Numbered from the stretch's first letter, positions 12,200 through 24,412 are shown. The stretch is 64,000 nt of DNA from Anisodus tanguticus (GCA_034509755.1 CM067561.1:8002646-8066645), one strand, 5' to 3'. Notes: generated by a model not told the origin, from the sequence alone. Translations and numbers: made by a program.

Positions 12200-13634
12200 G
12201 AAAAAGATCAAAAATACTTCTGAACTTTCAAATATTATTTACCCGTACCATCCGTTATACTTTTCGTTCAATTATGCCACTATCGTTATATTTTGTCTTT
12301 GATTTATCCCTAAACTAAATGGATTGACACGTAACAACCTGAGAATAAAATAACTCATACCCAATTTTAATATTCGATTATAATTAAAATTCACCCTAAA
12401 TTTTGATCCACAACAAACCCGCGTCATCTTCTTATCTCTTCAAAATTCCACACCATTTCTCATCATCTCATTCTCTCTGTCTTCTCCGGCGACAAGCTCC
12501 GACCAATTGACCACAGCCAACACGGCCACAACTGATTCTTCTCCGTAAAGCTTAATTTTGAGTCCTTGAATATCGCGCTACGCAAGTCAGGTACATTCTC
12601 CAAATTTCCCTCTCCATCACTAATAAAACTCTCATATATGCTCTTAAACCGGGGCGTCTTTGGGCCCGTGCGAGCTGTGCTACCGTACAAGGCCCTCGAA
12701 AAATGAAAAATTTTAGGGGTCCCTTTTTTCCATTTTTTATTAAGTAGTATTAGTCAGAATTTATTGTAAAGACCCATAATTCGCAGGTCTTCGCATGTTT
12801 TAAACTAATCTAATTATTGAAATCGTATATTTACTTATATTAAGAACCATTTTTATAAATTAGAACATGCCCAAAATGTTTGAGCCGGGTGCTCTTAAAC
12901 TCCATGTACTGATTCACCTCCAACTTCAAATTAGATCAATCATAGCATCTGTGCACAACAACACCCTGGGCCCACTCAAATCAATGTTGAACTTTCTAGA
13001 TTGCTCCAAGGGTTTCGATGAGTAAGAGGTGATTTCAACAGAGGAGTAGAGCGGACAAGGTAGCGAGAGGGACTCGGGTAAAACCCGAACCCATGTCGGA
13101 CTGTGGAATTGGGGAATTGGAGGAGGATTAAGATGATTGGGATTCGATCCACATCGTTCGCTCCCGCTGTCGTCGTCGGCGCCACTGATGGCGCAACCAC
13201 CGATGCTCTAGCTTGTGGTGGAGGAGCAGACGAAATTTGACGTAATCATGTAGAAAGTGCCAACTAGTGCGGTTGTTGCCTACTGGATTTGAGCAGTTTT
13301 TGGGTCTCTCCGGTGACTAGTTTGACTTCTTCGGCGGCGAACTGTGCTACTCCTCACCACTTTTGAAGAAGATGATAAGGGCTTCGTGTGGGTCTTGTGT
13401 TTGGTTGATTGTTTATGAGTTGAATAAGTTTTTGGGGGCAATGGGGTCAGGTAGTTGGTCATATTCTAGGGTGAGTTTCAATTAGAATTAGATATTAAAT
13501 TGAGGATGAGTTATTTTATTATGTGTCAATTCATAGGGTAAATCAATGTCAAAGTATAATGATAGTGACATAATTTAACGGAAGGTACAAGTGAACAATA
13601 TTTGAAAGTTTAGAAATATTATTAGCCTTTTTCC
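12200..13634. mobile_element. Second long-TIR (Mutator-like) element, possible gene-fragment carrier
   Basis: 12200-12400 and 13440-13634 are inverted copies. Both read, inward, GAAAAAG then 'aactttcaaatatt', 'ccgtta', 'gtcactatc' and 'ttgacac'. The interior (about 12470-13400) is less AT-rich and includes coding-like stretches such as 12463-12690 and 12976-13200 on the minus strand. I recognise no domain in these. The layout resembles a Pack-MULE carrying host gene pieces, but that is inference. Flanks 'ctttaaat' and 'ctttgaaat' may be a decayed target duplication. Confidence 0.55.
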
Positions 13635-14404
13635 GTTCTTTGAAATTGGAAATTAACCCAAATATACATGACATGTTTTGTTGTTTTAAATATGGAAGTG
13701 TACAAAGAGAAACTATAGAGGCTGGTGCTTATTCATGCTATAGTGTGCATCTTAATTGACACATCAGTCTTTTTATTGCTTTCACTTTCCATTTATTTAG
13801 GTAATAATAGTAAATCATTAGGAGAGACTTACCAGTACAAGAGAAGACAGCACTCTGTGGTTTAATTTAGCAGCTCTTAATGAAGGATCAACTTCTTATT
13901 CCTTTTAGGGATAGTTTAATAGAATAATATTAAATAAGGTGTATTAATATCTATTATTTTATTTGGTGTATTAAGGCTAGTTTTGTCTTTAATCATGCTT
14001 ATTCAAGTATTAATAATCATTATATTGTTAATAACATAATTTATCATGTATAAGAATAATACTGAATAAAGTGTATTAGTTATACATAAGTTGAGAAATA
14101 CTATCAAACAAGAAATTATAGTATCAAAGCTAATACATATATTATTTTCTTCTTCTCATAAAATTACGAGTTTAACGCGCCTTAAAACTAAAGGAGAACT
14201 CTTATATGGTAAAGTAGCAAAGTACTGCTGCTTCTTTAGATTTTCTATTTATGGATTGTTCTTCTTCCTTTTTACCATGTTTATATCTACGTCATGGCAG
14301 CAAATTTGTTAAATAACAGGTCAAATTTGTTGACTTTAGATGATAAATACAACAGACATATATCCTTTCCTTAAAATAGCATTTTGTTTCTGATACCATA
14401 AATC
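13635..14404. other. AT-rich intergenic stretch
   Basis: No gene, repeat pair or RNA gene seen. The short ORF at 14091-14312 has no recognisable features. Confidence 0.5.
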
Positions 14405-15513
14405 TATTGGATATATAAAGCAATACGGGAAGTAAATAAATATTACAAGTGTTCGAAAGGATAAACAAATAGGCAATTCAGAACTGCCGCAAGTTTGTTG
14501 AGTCTTGAATCTTGATAACCTAAAATCAAGAAATACTAAATCTGGATTGTTACAATTGTGGGCTGAGTCGAGAGATGACTCTCTGTCTTTAAGACAAGAT
14601 TGCCCCGTATATATGCTTTTACGTTAACGGGCAATAGTCTCCCAAGATGAAACAACAACTAATCAACACTACAAAGCAAATAGGTTGATCCTGACGAAGA
14701 AAACAAACACGAAACGACTTGCTGAAGAATGAAAAAGGAAGGAAGAGTTTTATGTTTTTGTCCCAACGTTTCTGCTCACGTTTTGGACTGAATTTCTGTG
14801 TTTTACTCTTCTGTTTGTCTCCGTGTCTATATGTTGTAGTCTTTACAATTGTGCCAAAAGACACCGATATATAGCATAAGGGAGGGACTCCTCAACTACC
14901 AAGTAATGACCATTAGTATGACTCCTCAACTGCCATGTAATGGCTGATGATTAATGTGCAACGTTCCAAAAACCAACCCAAACGGTAGGCAAAAACTTTC
15001 TGCCTTTCGTCGTTCCCAATTTCATCTTTTCAGAAACTTCAGGGACCAAACTGTAAATATTAAACAATTTGGGGTCTATCAGAAGAAGCCCAAGGCCCAC
15101 GACCCCGTGACCCGAGCCCGGACCGGACGGGCGGGCGGCGGCGGCGCGCGTGTGGGCTTAGCCTTGAACCCAAACACATCTAGGTCCTCCCTCCTTCAAA
15201 CACATGGGTTATCCCTTGGAGTCCCAAACCCTTAGCCAATTTTGAGACATATAAAGAGAACAATTCTTCATTTTTCCACCGATGTGGTAGATTTGTCCAA
15301 CACCATATTTTCATGTCTCAAACACCTTACTTCGTAGACCAATATCTCTTTCATTTCTTAACGAAATTTGACGATCTTTGGTCCTACGATCATCTACTCA
15401 CTTAGTAGATTATGCACGTGTGAAGAGACAAAGCCTCCAACATGCGGAACCCTAGTGTTTAAGTCATTTAATGCGGGTGGACGCACCTCCCCACCAGAGA
15501 CAAATTTCCAACA
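14405..15513 (-). repeat. Solo LTR of the large-LTR copia family
   Basis: This 1.1-kb segment is homologous along its length to the LTRs at 47682, 57354 and 62714. Shared phrases include 'gtcgagagatg', 'ctctctgtctttaagacaag', 'attgcccc' and 'catttcttaacgaaattt'. It starts TATTGGATATATAAAG and ends AAATTTCCAACA. It is flanked by a perfect 5-bp direct repeat AAATC (14400-14404 and 15514-15518), so it is a solo LTR left by recombination between two LTRs. Its GC-rich block (15105-15165, 'cggacgggcgggcggcggcg') differs from that of the other copies. Confidence 0.88.
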
Positions 15514-15620
15514 AAATCATCACCCCTAACTGATTTTCACACATCAAATTTATTCTTTCAGACGATAGTGACAAAAAAATTAGCTCGCCGTGCACTTCAA
15601 TTAATTTGTTGAACATGTAT

Positions 15621-15710
15621 TACTCCCTCCATTACAGTACATACAACATTATAATTTTTTAAAAATAACATATTTTTTATATTTTAAAAAATAATATGTT
15701 TAATATCATA
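15621..15710. repeat. Stowaway-like end fragment
   Basis: It starts TACTCCCTCCATTACAGTAC, the characteristic Stowaway (Tc1/Mariner MITE) terminus with TA target. The other end is not seen because a CACTA-like terminus follows at 15711. A fragment at best. Confidence 0.4.
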
Positions 15711-16010
15711 CACTACAAGAAAAAGACATTTGTCAATAACATTTTTATTGTCATATGTTGAATATTGTTGTCAAAAGTAAGATTCTTCTTTATCAATGGT
15801 GATCGGTCATGGTATCCATAACCTTGCTTCTTTTTCGATACTTTTTCAAACAACAAAAGTTCAAATACAAAAGTTTTCGCAACAACAATTTTTTTTTGTT
15901 GCCATTTATATTTTTTAGCAATAATATATTAAATTTTTATTGTCATTTATGTTTTTTAATAATAATATATTTATTGCTGCTAATTCTATACTTTCGTATA
16001 GTGATGGTTA
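15711..16010 (+). mobile_element. CACTA-type transposon terminus, fragment
   Basis: CACTACAAGAAAAAGAC at 15711 is the hallmark terminus of plant CACTA (En/Spm) elements. It is followed by short repeats around 'attgtcat' and 'ttgttgtca', as in subterminal regions. No second terminus is visible, and the right boundary given is arbitrary. Confidence 0.55.
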
Positions 16011-16416
16011 AAAATGAATGATTGATAGATGATTTACGTTGATGTTAATGGTACATATGTGAACGAGCTTTGTGTAACTACGGAAGAAGAAGAGTTACTG
16101 AAGAAAGTATTGGGCTAATGGAGAAAGTATAAATCTGAATCACTTTTATAAAGTTAAAGGTGATATATAGATGATAGTATAGCAAAGAGTACTAACACTT
16201 TTTAATTATAGAGGAGGCAAATATTACTCTTCACAATAATATATTCTATTAAGTCCTTCGACTCATATTATATAATATTTTCAACTTTTATACTTAGTTT
16301 AAAATAAATTATTTTTTTTATAATAAAAAATGTATTAAATCCTTTCCTAGAGTTATCCTTATAAGTGAATTTTCATACCTGACCAAAAATATCATACTTA
16401 AAGTAGTACTCCCCGC
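16011..16416. other. AT-rich intergenic stretch before the hAT element
   Basis: No coding signal. The last eight bases (16409-16416) are the left target duplication of the following hAT element. Confidence 0.4.
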
Positions 16417-17167
16417 TAGAGATGGCAGGTGGGTATAATTTTGCGGATTTCGCGCCGCACCCGTCTCAGTTGGTGCGGGTAGTAAGTGGGTATGGGTATT
16501 GAAAATGTACCTGTCACGGGTAGGCGGGTAGATGGTGGATTTGCAGTCATACTCTCCTCCCCCGTCCCGCATCTAACCGCCTACCCATCCGCCCGCCTAC
16601 CCGCCCCAAGCCCAAAATATTAGCAGCCCATAAGTCACGACAAGTCTCTCAATCCCCAACAAAACTCAAATATCTGAGTTTTGTCTACATTTATAATATA
16701 TAGCTATTTGGGTGGATATTTTTTGGATTTTCTTGGAAATTTTGTTTTCTTGATTCTTTGTTGTGTAAGGGGAAGAGGTGAAAAAAATGGGAAATTATGA
16801 TGGTGAAAAAATTCGGAATTCTCCTCCCTCCCTCCCAAAGAAAATGAGACCGTGACAATATTGATTCTTGACTCAAATTTTTGGGATAATTTTTGAAATT
16901 TGAATTTTTGGATCATGTTGATCACTAATTGATCACAAATGAATTGATTACAAAATATGACAGGCTGGTACAGACGGGTATTGGTGGATGACGCATATCC
17001 ACTTTGGTGGTGGAGCGGGTGTGGATTTAGAAATATACCCATCTAGGCAGGTATGGATGTTGAAAATTGTACCCGCCACAAATGGCGGGTAGGTGACGGA
17101 TATAAAATCTTCTGACGGGTATGGATGCAGGGTTACCCGCACCCGCGCCGCGCAATTACCATCCCTA
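16417..17167. mobile_element. Non-autonomous hAT element with 8-bp target duplication
   Basis: The termini are inverted repeats: left TAGAGATGGCAGGTGGG, right end on the minus strand TAGGGATGGTAATTG. They are flanked by CTCCCCGC (16409-16416) and CTCCCAGC (17168-17175), a 7/8 match to an 8-bp duplication as made by hAT transposases. The subterminal parts are rich in GCGGGT/ACCCGC, typical of this widespread plant hAT family. No transposase is encoded. It ends ~290 bp before the galactokinase start codon, so it lies in that gene's promoter region. Confidence 0.85.
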
Positions 17168-17181
17168 CTCCCAGCTTTTAC

Positions 17182-17189
17182 TATTTAAA
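17182..17189 (+). promoter_or_regulatory. Candidate TATA box of the galactokinase gene
   Basis: TATTTAAA lies 15 bp after the hAT element and ~280 bp before the ATG. It is a plausible TATA element in the short gap between transposon and start codon. No transcription start can be read from the sequence. Confidence 0.35.
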
Positions 17190-17467
17190 GGTGAATGAAC
17201 TTTTTAAGGGTGTGATTAGACTAAAAACACCTATATTATCTTGGACCACTTTCTTGGTTGGTCTCGTGACCTAGGTCAACAACAATGGTAAAAAGGAACC
17301 AAAATAAAAAATAAAAAAATAAAAAGTAAATTGAGTCACAGATAATTTAGGAGTCCCACAAATTATCCAATTCAGTTTCCCATTCAAAAAGCAACTCTCA
17401 TCTCAATAATAATAACTTTTTGCCTTTTGGTTCCAGTATATTCATTGTTAATTCTTGACAAAAATCA

Positions 17468-20400
17468 ATGGCTAGGCACGAAGAATTACCAATCCCAATG
17501 TTCACTGATCTTGAGGCAGTTTATGGTAGTGGATCACAACTTGAAGAAGCTCAACTTCGATTCAAGAATTTGAAGGCTAAGTTCATCGACTTCTTTGGCC
17601 AACCCCCTCATGTCTACGCTCGATCCCCAGGTCACTTCCACCTTCTAAATCATTACTTTTGTATTAGGTTTCCTTCAAAATCCCAACTTTTTTTGTGGGT
17701 TTAATTCAAATCTCATCTTCTTCAGTTGTGTGTGTTCAAATTCTCAACTTTCTTAGTGGGTTATGTTTAAATTCTCAACTTTATTTGTTGGTTATGTTCA
17801 AAATTTGAACTTACTTTGTTGGTTATATTCAAAATCTCAACTTCCTTTGTAGGTTATGTTCAAAATTTGAACTTTGGTAGTAGGTTATATTGAGTCTTTA
17901 ATTATGCAGGGAGAGTGAACTTGATTGGAGAACACATTGACTATGAGGGGTACTCTGTGTTGCCTATGGCAATTCGCCAAGACACAATTGTGGCGATTCG
18001 GAAACACGACTCTACTGAGGCTGAGAAGCTTCTTCGAATTGCCAATGTGAATAGTGATAAGTACTCCATGTGCACTTACCCTGCTGATCCTTTGCAGGTA
18101 TTGTCACTTTGATGTTAAGCATATAATGCAAGATGTATTTTTGGTGTGTGATCTGTGAAACTTTATTTGAATTGACAAGGCTGGTAAAAGATCCTGAATG
18201 GTTTTACTGTTTCTTGTGTTGCTGACATTTTTTTCTGGTGTTATCATTGTTGAAAGGAAATATGTCTTGGTGGTTCTTTATATGTGTATAATTCTTAAAA
18301 GTTTGTTCGGGAAAGACAAAATTCAACTCTAAATAACTTGTTTGACCAAACTTCTAAGATCAGTTTATTTTGAAAAGTGTTTTTTGTAAAAGTGTTTTTT
18401 TTAGAAGTAAGCAGTTTGGGTTTGGCGAAGTAATTTTGAAAAGCACTTTTGAGAAATAATTAGTGTTTGACCAAATTTTTATAGAGTGCTTCTAAGGATA
18501 TTTTCTCGAAAGACTTCTCAGAAAAGTACTTTTGGGGGAACTACTTTTTTCAGCTTCTCAAAAACAACTTCTGCTTCTACCCAAAATCACTTTTTTCCTT
18601 CTAAAAGTTTGGCCAAACAACTCATCTTTGAAAATAAAAAAACACTTTATTTAAAAAGAAAGAAAAGCACTGTTGGTTGAGTAGCTTGGCCAAACAAGGC
18701 TATAAACCATGTTAATGAATTGCAGATGAAAGAAAAAAGAAAAGAAGAATAAGAAAAAGCGAGAAAGAAAGAGAGAAGTGATTCTTTGATTCTTGAGTAC
18801 TTTGTTGCTGGTACAGCAATTCTAGTTTCTTTTTGTCAGTAACCTTACATATAAATTTTGCAGGAGGTTGATCTGAAGAATCACAGATGGGGTCATTATT
18901 TCATTTGTGGGTAAGACCTTTCTTTCTTGATTTCTTCCATACAAGATCCAGAAAATCAGATAGTATTGGGTGTTCAACTACAAGTTGACAGACATTAATT
19001 TTACTTCATTTATCATACTTTATGTGAAATCTTGGCATGTATATATGTGCTGTCAGGAGAAAGTTAAGATTATACAACTTGAAACTATTCACATATACAT
19101 GTCATAGTAAAACTTCTAATCTGTGTCTGCAGGTACAAGGGTTTCTATGAGTATGCAAAGTTGAAACAGATAGATGTTGGTGCACCCGTTGGACTTGATG
19201 TTATTGTTGATGGTACAGTTCCAACAGGTATATGCCTTCCGATCATGAATACTGTTTGGTAGTAATTAACTAGTCAGTCTTTATGGCTTAATTCATGGTT
19301 TCCTTGTTTGTTGGCTGTAGGTTCTGGACTTTCGAGCTCTGCTGCATTTGTTTGCTCTTCCACGATTGCTATAATGGCTTCAATTGGCGTTAACATGCCC
19401 AAGGTAGCATCCTAACCATATTCTAGGTGCTGGAAGATTAATAAGACATTTTCTGCTCCAGCACAGGGGTGGATCCCTGTTCAACCAAGGGGTTTCAATT
19501 GAACCCCTTTGGTTGAAAATTTTCACTAGTTGTATGTTTGAAATATTCTTCAATACTCAAATTACCATGAACATTAAATTGTAATTCAAAGTTCTCATGT
19601 TCAAATCTGCCCACGTTTCATGCATTTGACTTTCCCCTTTTTCTTTGGTAAAAGGAGTTCCATTTTAACAAAAGAAAAAATCAGATGAATTCTGGAACAT
19701 TTTGGTCTCCATTCCAGGGCTTTGTTCTAGTGGTAAGAGAGTAGCGTCTGATGTATGGGTTAGGCGCACTTTACGAGTACAACTTATATTTTGTTGATTT
19801 GATGTTTTCAGATGCTTCTATTAGCTTGGTATTTTATGCTACTACTGATGTCAGTTACTTAGTTTGATGATATAAAAGTTTGAAAAAAAATATGCAAATG
19901 AATTTTTTCTCTATCTAACCTGATGTTAGTTGGGTAATTTTTTGACTTTGTATATATTAACCTAATGTTTGGTAATTAAGTTTTTGTTTAGCTTATTATT
20001 AAGTTGAAATGTGAAATTTTCATTGATATATAAAATTGAGTCTCTGTTGTCACTTAGGCTAAGTTTCTTTAATACTTCTTCCAAGTGATAAAGCTATCAA
20101 TAAATCTAGAGATGAAACCTTAAAAATTAAGTTAGGGACAAAACTTAAAAATTTAAGTTAAGAGCCAAAACTTCAACATTTTATTTAGAGCAAAAACTTT
20201 AAAACTTATTAGGTTACGCTTACCTTCTCGAAAATTAACCGTCTTTTACTATTTGTTTTAGTTTATAACTTTGGTTTTTTTTTTGTTGATAAAGTGTATA
20301 ACTTTGAAGTTTTTTTTATTGATATTGTTTTTTTAATTCAGTTTGTAGCTCTTTTTTTCTGGATTCTCTTTTGTAAGTATTGACGTTGTTAGAATTTGTT

Positions 20401-23400
20401 AATTGAAGGGGAGCCTTGGCGTAACTGGTAAAGTTGCTGCCATGTGACCAGGAGATCACGAGTTCAAGCCGTGGAAACAGCCTCTTGCAGAAATGCAGGG
20501 TAAGGCTGTGTATAATAGACCCGCCCTTCCTCGGATCCCGCACATAGCGAGCTTAGTGCACCGGGCTTCCCTTTTTATATAGATTGAATAGATTTTTGCA
20601 AATTGAAGTTACAGGAACTTTTTGAAGTAAACAGATTTTCCATTAAAGTTTTATTTGAACTGTTTGAAGTAAACAAATAGCCTGAAAATATCATTAAAAG
20701 AACAGCGAGCAAAACCTGCTTGTCATGGTTGATCTTCCGTACTCATACTGCCGCTGTCGTAAAGATTCTGCATTGAACCTGCTTGAGGAAAATCTTGGGT
20801 CTGCTGCTACTCTAGCATCTATGGCTGTTTGATCGATGTCCAACCTGGACATTTGTTTCGGAGCTGATTTCTTTTCCTCTTTAGAAGTTTCTTTGTAAGG
20901 AGTACCCTCATTTAAGATGAATGCATCTGTCATGACTAATTTCTTTCCTAATCTGTTGAAACTATCTTCCATTTCTTCTATTTTCATTTGCTTTACTTTT
21001 CAAATTTTGAATCTGTTGGTAGGATTAGCTGTACCTCTGTTTTGACCTAGAAGTGATAATTCCTTTTCTGCAGAAAGAAATTGCTCAACTCACATGTGAA
21101 TGTGAAAGGCATATCGGGACTCAGTCTGGTGGAATGGATCAGGTAATGCAATCGAGCACTAAATCTTGATCACTTAGTTACAGCTGGACCAATGCAAAGT
21201 GCAGTATACAAATTAGTGTTGTCCTAAATATTTCTGGTTTCTTTATTCTTCTCCTAAAAATCAATGTACTGTCTCTTTGCTAATTCAATCTTGCAATGCA
21301 GACAGTCTTGACTTAATATTTGATTCTTAATGACCATCAATTGATTCTTTTGTGCAGGCCATCTCTGTTATGGCAAAATCTGGGTTTGCGGAGCTGATTG
21401 ATTTCAATCCTATACGTGCAACTGATGTACAACTCCCTGCTGGTGGAACTTTTGTGATAGCCCATTCATTAGCTGAATCACAAAAAGCAGTTACTGCTGC
21501 AGTTAACTACAACAATCGGGTTGTTGAATGCCGACTAGCTGCTGTAAGATTTTTAGCACCCTTTGTATGATAAATTTCATGTGTTAGAGAGAAGAGGATG
21601 ATTTTCTTCTATTTCTGATCATAATAGTTCTAATTATCTGTTTCCTAATTGATTTCTTGGGGGTTTTAAACTTCTTACGACGTCTTATTTCGGTATCTTG
21701 AAACTTGAAGCTAAATATTTAGTCGAGTTGTGCGCAAGCTGGTCTAGACATCACCGTTATAAAAAATATAAATAAAACTACCTAGCTTTATGACTTTTTC
21801 CTTATACTACAGTTTGCAGCGGTTCATTATTATCTTTTACAAGCTCAATGTCCTTAGGAGACTGTAGTATCCATGGCAATAATTCTGAGTTCTAAATTAG
21901 ATGGAAAGACAAATTTGGCATTGTGCGTGTGGTAGTAGGAATAGCTTTTTGAAATCCATGGAAGAGCATGGTATGTTTTACTTGCTAGGACTTGCATGAA
22001 AACCGTTCTGTTGGGCGTGGGCTATCTCATGGCTGTGTTATTTGTTTTTCATGCAAAACCAACGAAGATGCAAAATGCTTCTACTATCTGCTGCATCGTG
22101 GTCTGTTAAATGTTTTCTAGTCAATTATTGACTTGATTTATCAGTAACTTACACATTCTTGTTTACTTTTATATTTACATAGATATATAATGCCTCTGAA
22201 TGAGAGTTGCAGATAACCTACTTGGATACACTAGCTTTCCCCCTTAGATGCTGATTTGAAATTTTGCAGATTGTAGTGGGAATTAAGCTGGGGATGGAAC
22301 CTCAGGAGGCAATATCTAGTGTAAAAACTCTTTCTGATGTTGAAGGCTTGTGTGTATCATTTGCTGGTACACACGGTTCTTCTGACCCTGTCCTTGCTGT
22401 CAAGGTATAAACTCTTACTCTCAGTTCATTCCTCTCCTGCCTGACATCTGTAATCCTAACTCAGTTCATTAGTTTAGGATCTAGTTGGCCTCCCCACCCA
22501 TTGGGTGATAAATTTGTGATTGCCATTTTCTTCAAGTTAAATAATCATGCATAGGTGCATATTGTTTTTTTTTCTTTCTGGGTGTGTCCGGTATGGAGGA
22601 AATGGAAAATCTTTTCCAATTTTCCCATTTTCGGTTGGTCAATTTTGGAAAATATTTTCTCTAGGAAAACAAGTTCCCTAAAAATGAGTAAAATGCCTTC
22701 CCTAGTGGAAGTAGGGAAACAAGTTCCACAAATGACATTCCACATTGATTGTATCCTCCCCACCCTCCAGCACACCTCTTCTTCACCCTACCTCCGTAGC
22801 CCCATCGCCACTACCCCCACACCCCTAATCCCCCACCTCCCAGTATTTGTCTAAGATTATGTACGAATGTTTTTAGGATAATTTTTTTCGCTTAGGTACC
22901 AAACACAAGAAAATAAGTAGAAACCCACTTATTTTCCTGGAAAACATTTTCCATCAAAAATATTTTCCTTCCTACCGAACACACCCTCTATCAGTATTAG
23001 CTTTTAGTTGTGGTCCATGTTATGGTCCTATTCAAAGAGGGGTTTGTGGTTTTACTCCTGTTTTTGTTTGACTATGTTACATTCCGCTCTAACAATTCCT
23101 ACCACTGCTACAGGAGCTATTGCATGAGGAACCATATACCAACGAAGACATTGAGAATATCACTAAGGAAAAGTTGGAAACAATCTTTGCCGCTTCACCA
23201 ACTTCTTTGGATGTGCTTCGTGCTGCTATGTATTATAAGTTGCATCAGGTCAGTATGTGCTTTCATACTTATTCCTTTTTCTTTACTTCTTTGCCGTTCC
23301 ATCTTCATACTGGGCCTTCACCTCGTTTAAATTTATTTTTCTTCAAAATGGAGTTTATTTGTCCATTTTATTCCTTAGAAAGATGTCGACAGTTAATAGG

Positions 23401-24362
23401 TTCTCTACCATAGGTCTTTTAATATTTCCATACCTTTGCTTGTACTTCTTTAAAAGATACTTCCAGAGGATTGTACATGTTTGTTCCTTCAGTCATGTTG
23501 CTTATATTGATAAATATATATATATGATTGTAGTATTTTGTACTCCATTTGAATTTTCACAAAATAATGCTTTTCTTTTACCTTTCAGAGAGCTTCCCAT
23601 GTATATTCTGAAGCCAAACGTGTGCACGCTTTTAAAGACACCGTATCATCAGAATTAAGGTCTGTCATGTTCAAGTCCATTGTTTTCTCCTAGCTTCTCT
23701 TTGAAATACTTACACGGTAACAAATTGGTCATTGCAGTGATGAAGACATGCTGAAGAAGTTAGGTGATCTTATGAACGAGAGTCACCATAGCTGCAGCGT
23801 TCTTTATGAGTGCAGGTAGAACTCCAGCTTTACTGTTGGACTTTATAACATGGAACTATTTGGCATCACAGTCCGAGAGATTACCCAAAAAAAAAAAGAA
23901 CATAAACTAGACATAGAAGAAAGTTCTGTTTATAATATGCTCCCTTTGCATCTTTGATTTTAGCATCTTGATTGAATTTTAGTTTATGAGTTTCAATTAT
24001 TTGTTGCAATCAGTTGTCCAGAATTAGAAGAACTTACGAAGATTTGTCGAGATAATGGTGCTCTTGGAGCTAGGCTTACAGGAGCTGGATGGGGTGGTTG
24101 TGCAGTGGCTTTGGTGAAAGAGAGTCTTGTTCCACAGTTTATACTTAATCTGAAGGTTAATTTCATTGTCATCTCTATTAAACAACTCATGAATATTTTA
24201 ACATTATGCTCTCCTATTGCTAACCAAAGATGGTGGTTCATTATTGTTCAGGAGCAATTTTATCAATCAAGGATTGACAAAGGAACAATCAGTAAGAATG
24301 ATCTTGGCTTGTATATTTTTGCATCCAATCCCTCAAGTGGTGCTGCCATTTTCAATTTTTAG
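17468..24362 (+). CDS. GAL1: Galactokinase (GHMP kinase), 13 exons, 500 aa
   Basis: Exons (all introns GT-AG): 17468-17630, 17910-18097, 18864-18910, 19133-19227, 19321-19403, 21074-21142, 21358-21543, 22270-22404, 23114-23248, 23589-23659, 23738-23815, 24014-24155, 24252-24362. They total 1503 bases, 500 residues plus stop, close to Arabidopsis GAL1 (about 496). The enzyme transfers phosphate from ATP to the C1 hydroxyl of galactose, the first step in salvaging free galactose from the cell wall and galactolipids in the cytosol. Visible motifs: galactose signature GRVNLIGEHIDY (55-66), ATP loop PTGSGLSSSAAF (163-174), TQSGGMDQ with the likely catalytic Asp214, and motif 3 LTGAGWGGCAVAL (438-450). 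Arg56 is the likely partner residue. Nothing is missing, so it should be functional. The start ATG opens the conserved N terminus. Confidence 0.96.
18333..18705. mobile_element. MITE in galactokinase intron 2
   Basis: The ends are inverted: left AACTTGTTTGACCAAACTT, right (minus strand) AGCCTTGTTTGGCCAAGCT. The interior holds further A/T-rich inverted pieces around 'aaaagtgttttt' and 'ttctcaaaaa'. No coding capacity. Boundaries are approximate and no clear target duplication was read. The ORF at 18486-18680 is part of this repeat. Confidence 0.6.
19463..19560. repeat. Fragment of a dispersed Solanaceae-type repeat in intron 5
   Basis: The phrases 'aggggtggatccctg' and 'gtttcaattgaacccctttgg' resemble a dispersed repeat that often shows 'gtggcggagctagaa', as at 37872. 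Only a fragment is visible, and family assignment is from recollection. Confidence 0.4.
20408..20576 (+). mobile_element. tRNA-derived SINE in galactokinase intron 5
   Basis: This is a ~170-bp element with an RNA polymerase III box A (TTGGCGTAACTGG, 20416-20428) and box B (GAGTTCAAGCC, 20460-20470). A family-specific body follows, containing 'gcagggtaaggctgtgta' and 'cgcacatagcgagctt', and it ends in a short T tract. It matches the Solanaceae SINE type with a 'GGGAGCCTTGG' head. It lies in sense orientation within the intron. It is not a functional tRNA gene: there is no cloverleaf or acceptor stem. The same family is found broken at 57329 and 63826. Confidence 0.85.
20694..20987 (-). pseudogene. 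Antisense 97-aa protein-like ORF in galactokinase intron 5
   Basis: The minus strand carries an open frame from an ATG at 20987. Its composition is that of a real protein: charged, with few repeats, including SRLDIDQTAIDARVAADPRF and FNAESLRQRQYEYGRS. Codon use is ordinary. I do not recognise the family. No promoter, further exons or poly(A) tract is obvious. It may be a captured or retrocopied gene fragment, or a small antisense gene; the former is favoured because it ends abruptly in the intron. Confidence 0.45.
22580..22986. mobile_element. MITE in galactokinase intron 8
   Basis: This 407-bp element has inverted termini: left GGGTGTGTCCGGTATGGAGG, right (minus strand) GGGTGTGTTCGGTAGGAAGG. 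Subterminal stretches 'ggaaaatattttc' and 'gaaaacattttcc' also pair. The centre is C-rich (22755-22840). No coding potential. Superfamily is uncertain (hAT- or Harbinger-like). Confidence 0.75.
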
Positions 24363-24412
24363 GTCTTGTTACACTAGTCAACTTTATTACACCTTCAGCA
24401 TTTGAATCCAAA

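Noticed and set aside
20408..20576. Possible tRNA gene from box A and box B
   Set aside because: No cloverleaf or acceptor stem; a SINE body and T tail follow the boxes.
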